Position numbers and translations under genes: made by a program
Part shown: one piece after another, positions 61,721-64,000 of the stretch
Layout of the letters: every line of letters starts with the position of its first letter
Position numbering within the stretch: the stretch's first letter is position 1
Notes under the pieces: model-generated
Told to the model about the DNA's origin: nothing
Seen by the model: only the letters and a program-made list of their open reading frames with translations
Database searches by the model: none
Assembly: GCA_002702065.1 (NCBI GenBank)
Contig: NZXX01000002.1
Coordinates: forward strand, 558,001 to 622,000
Direction of reading: 5' to 3'
DNA from: Anaerolineaceae bacterium
GTDB lineage: Bacteria; Chloroflexota; Anaerolineae; Aggregatilineales; Phototrophicaceae
Length of the DNA: 64,000 nucleotides

Positions 61721-62350
61721 TTACTGCTTGCCGACTCGATCCACCGCGAAGTCGAGCGCGACGAAGTATGAATCGCCGATGCCGAGCAGCTTCCACAAGG
61801 TGGAACGACCATGCTCATCGGTGGTTTCGCGGGTGGTGCTGCCTTCGAGCCGGCTGGTCAGGCCATGATGTTCCAGCACGCGCCCCATACGTTCGGCGGC
61901 GGTTTTCGGCATCGTGCCCAGCCGCCCGCTTCCACTCTTCAACAGATCGACCAGCGGCTGTTCGCGGTTGATGTCGGCGGCCAGTTCGCGCCAGGGGCCA
62001 AAGGTGCTGGCGTAAGCCTGATGCACATCCAGCACCAGTTCATTGACATCGGCGGGTGTGCCCTCGAACAGCACGTCGATCTGCGGTTCGTTGTGATGCA
62101 GCAAAATAGGGTGCTGCTCGGCGATGAACAGGTTGCCAAACAGACCGAGGCTAAGCCGGTGTTCGCGCACGCTCAGCACGCGAATGAGGTAATTGTTGCG
62201 GTCGCGCAGGCCCTGTGCCGTTTCGTCGTATTGGGCGGTCTGGATGAACAATTGCAGTTCGTTGGGGACGCCGCCCATCTGCCCCATCAGCAGGATGCCA
62301 ACTTCGTTCTCGCCTTGCAATTCCGCTATCAGCTGGTCGCGTGCAGGCAT
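61721..62350 (-). CDS. Hypothetical protein following the phosphoesterase gene
   Basis: The 209-residue soluble protein starts 3 bases after the phosphoesterase stop. It contains LQLFIQTAQYDETAQGLRDR, NNYLIRVLSVREHRLSLGLF and HPILLHHNEPQIDVLFEGTP. No signal peptide or membrane segment is seen. It has mixed alpha/beta character and no motif I recognise. Tight coupling with the phosphoesterase suggests a shared pathway, but none can be named. Confidence 0.7.
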   Translation of the reverse strand: MPARDQLIAELQGENEVGILLMGQMGGVPNELQLFIQTAQYDETAQGLRDRNNYLIRVLSVREHRLSLGLFGNLFIAEQHPILLHHNEPQIDVLFEGTPADVNELVLDVHQAYASTFGPWRELAADINREQPLVDLLKSGSGRLGTMPKTAAERMGRVLEHHGLTSRLEGSTTRETTDEHGRSTLWKLLGIGDSYFVALDFAVDRVGKQ

Positions 62351-62353
62351 GGG

Positions 62354-63130
62354 TTATTCCTTCAGGCGGCCCATACCGCTGAAGACCTGGGCGGCGGGGT
62401 GCTGCACCGCGTCGAAATCCGCCAGCACGGCCTGCACATCATAGGGGATGCGGCGCAGGTCGATGGTGACAGCGCCATTGTCAAACGTAAACATGCCCCA
62501 TTCCGCCATGCCCGGTGCGCCAAATGACAGGCCGATACTGCCGACATTGATCGCCCGCCACGCACCGAGGTCGCGGTCCATCTGTAAATGTGTATGGCCG
62601 CCGATGCCCAACCGGCCTTCGCGGTCGAGCAGCGAGTCGCGCGCGGTTTCGTCCGGTGAATCCGGCCTGAGCGCGTTGGATTCGTCATCGCCGGGGCTGC
62701 CATGATAGCCGACCACTGGGCCATATCCCTCGGCGCGCAGGCTGAGTTCCTGCTGGCGAATCGTTTTGAGGTATTCGTAATCTTCATAGCTGATCTGGCT
62801 GGTGGCCCAGTTGAGCGCGGTGTCGCGTCCCTGCCACATCTGCGCCAACTTCTTGAAGGAGTCTTCATCCTTGGCGGATGGCATCTTCGGGCGGGTGCCG
62901 TTGACCATGTAGCGGTCGGTGTTGCCGCCGATGACGCGGAATTTGTCCTTGCCGATTTGTTCGCGCAGGTCCACCACACGCCGGATGCACTCGGCAGGGC
63001 GCGGGCCGAACGCTGCCAGATCACCCAGCACCCAGATCTGATCAAACTCACCCTGCGCCTGCACATCGGCCCAGGCGGTTTCGAAAGCGGTCAGGTTGCC
63101 ATGAATATCCGATAACACTGCCAGACGCAT
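62354..63130 (-). CDS. Metallophosphoesterase (YfcE/calcineurin-like)
   Basis: This 258-residue calcineurin-type phosphoesterase has the metal motifs LSDIHGNLTAFE, VLGDLAAFGP, IGGNTDRYMV, VGYHGSPGDDES, and GGHTHLQMDRD. Its His, Asp and Asn residues bind two metal ions. It probably cleaves phosphodiesters or protein/RNA phosphates, and small bacterial members act as protein phosphatases or nucleases. AAAGGAC precedes ATG 63130. A palindromic repeat lies just upstream at 63161-63206. Confidence 0.85.
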   Translation of the reverse strand: MRLAVLSDIHGNLTAFETAWADVQAQGEFDQIWVLGDLAAFGPRPAECIRRVVDLREQIGKDKFRVIGGNTDRYMVNGTRPKMPSAKDEDSFKKLAQMWQGRDTALNWATSQISYEDYEYLKTIRQQELSLRAEGYGPVVGYHGSPGDDESNALRPDSPDETARDSLLDREGRLGIGGHTHLQMDRDLGAWRAINVGSIGLSFGAPGMAEWGMFTFDNGAVTIDLRRIPYDVQAVLADFDAVQHPAAQVFSGMGRLKE

Positions 63131-63160
63131 GATTGTCCTTTCGTTCCGTTCGATGTGGAC

Positions 63161-63206
63161 GTAGGGGCGACTCATTTATACCCTTCAGGGTGTGAGTCGC
63201 CCCTAC
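63161..63206. repeat. Intergenic copy of the GTAGGGRCGACTC palindrome family
   Basis: Outer arms GTAGGGGCGACTCA and TGAGTCGCCCCTAC (14 bp) enclose an inner ACCCT/GGGTG hairpin. It is intergenic, between the partial epimerase and the phosphoesterase. It shares the GTAGGGRCGACTC core with 4584-4611. Confidence 0.75.
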
Positions 63207-63259
63207 AATAGGTTTGCATCCGAACCAATACTAACGCACGATGACCCCGCCGGACAGGA

Positions 63260-64000
63260 TCAGGTGGCGATTTTGCCCTCGGCCGCCAGCCAGTCCAGCG
63301 CCTCGAACACACCTTGCAGCGACGTGTAGCGCGGTTCGTATTCGATCAGGCGGCGGGCCTTGTCGATGCTGGCATTGGGGCTGCGATAGACGTGTTCCCA
63401 GGTGCCCTGGGCGTCTTTTTCGCCAACAGCGGTGCTGAACGTCTCCCAGGGGACGAATTCCAGCTTTGGTTCCTGGCCGAAATACGCCGCAACCGCTTCG
63501 GCAAAACCGCGCAGGGTCAGCGCCGCCGGGGAGACGACATGGAAGCTCTCGCCGACGGACGTGCTCCAGTGCTGGATCGCTCTGACAAATGACTGCGCCA
63601 CGTCCGCCGCATGGACATGATGCAGCGTCTCCATGCCAAAGTGCGGCAGCAGCAGCGTTTCACCGCGTGCCAGCTTGCTGAAGACCTCCAGATTGCCATT
63701 GCCCTGCGGATTGATAGGTGCCCAGCCGGGGCCGACAATGTGGCCGGGGTGCAGCATGGTCGCCGGGAAACCATTCTGCCGGGCTTCGCGCAGCAGGTAG
63801 GCCTCGATGGCGGCTTTGCGTGTGCCGTAATCGCCAAAGGGACGGTGCGGCTGGTCTTCTGTCGCCGGGACGCTGGTGCTGTGACCGTAAATCCAGATGG
63901 TGCCGCAGTGCAGAAAATGTTGCACATGCCCGCGCAGCGCATCCACCATCTGCCGGGCGCTGGCTTCGGTGTAACAGATCAGGTCGACGACGACGTCCGC
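63260..64000 (-). CDS. NAD-dependent epimerase/dehydratase, C-terminal part (runs off the window)
   Basis: The final 246 codons of an extended SDR are present. IWIYGHSTSVPATEDQPHRP with FGDYGTRKAAIEAYLL gives the YxxxK active site (Tyr-Gly-Thr-Arg-Lys). ATMLHPGHIVGPGWAPINPQ, VHAADVAQSFVRAIQHW and FEALDWLAAEGKI follow. The N-terminal NAD site lies beyond 64000. It would epimerise or dehydrate a nucleotide sugar or act as a reductase. The Thr-Ser catalytic strand is only partly visible. Confidence 0.85.
   Translation of the reverse strand, partial: ADVVVDLICYTEASARQMVDALRGHVQHFLHCGTIWIYGHSTSVPATEDQPHRPFGDYGTRKAAIEAYLLREARQNGFPATMLHPGHIVGPGWAPINPQGNGNLEVFSKLARGETLLLPHFGMETLHHVHAADVAQSFVRAIQHWSTSVGESFHVVSPAALTLRGFAEAVAAYFGQEPKLEFVPWETFSTAVGEKDAQGTWEHVYRSPNASIDKARRLIEYEPRYTSLQGVFEALDWLAAEGKIAT

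Noticed and set aside
1..64000. CRISPR arrays, tRNA or rRNA genes, prophage or classical IS elements
   Set aside because: No regularly spaced repeats, no tRNA-like cloverleaf with conserved T-loop, no rRNA sequence and no transposase or phage gene were recognised.

Overview
The window is a GC-rich bacterial chromosome segment with about 65 protein genes on both strands in short, tightly spaced operons. Lipoproteins with Thr/Pro-rich spacers, F420-type luciferase-like oxidoreductases, GT-C membrane glycosyltransferases, GAF-rich hybrid kinases and a T-box in front of trpS together suggest a Chloroflexota (Anaerolineae-like) organism. That assignment is inferred from gene style, since no rRNA or tRNA gene was seen.

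Positions 1-19 kb: the 5' end of asnS, two related orphan small genes, and a cell-surface/glycan set. The set comprises a 1466-residue YfhO-flippase fusion, a GT39-like transferase, a GT4 transferase and a sulfotransferase. Next come an M28 lipoprotein peptidase and an MFS exporter whose leader looks like an attenuator (promoter, 15-codon leader ORF, terminator). MoaB, an LLM oxidoreductase and an S33 hydrolase follow. Positions 19-26 kb: a membrane protein, a 53-residue small gene, trpS with a tryptophan T-box leader, a Uma2-type nuclease, and an ABC ATPase / HEAT / FtsX permease operon.

Positions 26-38 kb: a six-module GAF hybrid histidine kinase, a PBP2-like transpeptidase followed by a small zinc-knuckle protein, a run of strong hairpins ending in a terminator (candidate structured RNA), an SH3/CARDB lipoprotein, and a NAL1-like trypsin-fold protease beside a free copy of its own N-terminal domain. 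Positions 38-50 kb: GNAT acetyltransferases, an acetamidase/formamidase, prmC, an LLM oxidoreductase, a YjjX-type phosphatase, a CPBP protease, SRPBCC and TetR genes, an ERI1-like exonuclease, a YgjP-like metallopeptidase, a GH99-like secreted hydrolase and an SDR.

Positions 50-56 kb: a compact bacterial microcompartment (BMC) operon on the minus strand. It reads RpiB-like isomerase, DeoC aldolase, HAD phosphatase, AAC(3)-like protein, BMC-H hexamer, EutN/CcmL pentamer. Both enzymes at its head carry amphipathic N-terminal helices of the encapsulation-peptide type, which points to a sugar-phosphate-using compartment. The operon is interrupted between deoC and the HAD gene by a roughly 1.07 kb AT-rich insert carrying one DUF2971 gene. 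The insert is bounded by an exact 13-bp direct repeat, and deleting it with one repeat copy restores a TGATG stop/start overlap. Positions 56-64 kb: a GT-C glycosyltransferase, a DUF1269-like protein, an FAD oxidoreductase, an AraC regulator next to a LysE exporter, a phosphoesterase operon and a partial NAD-dependent epimerase.
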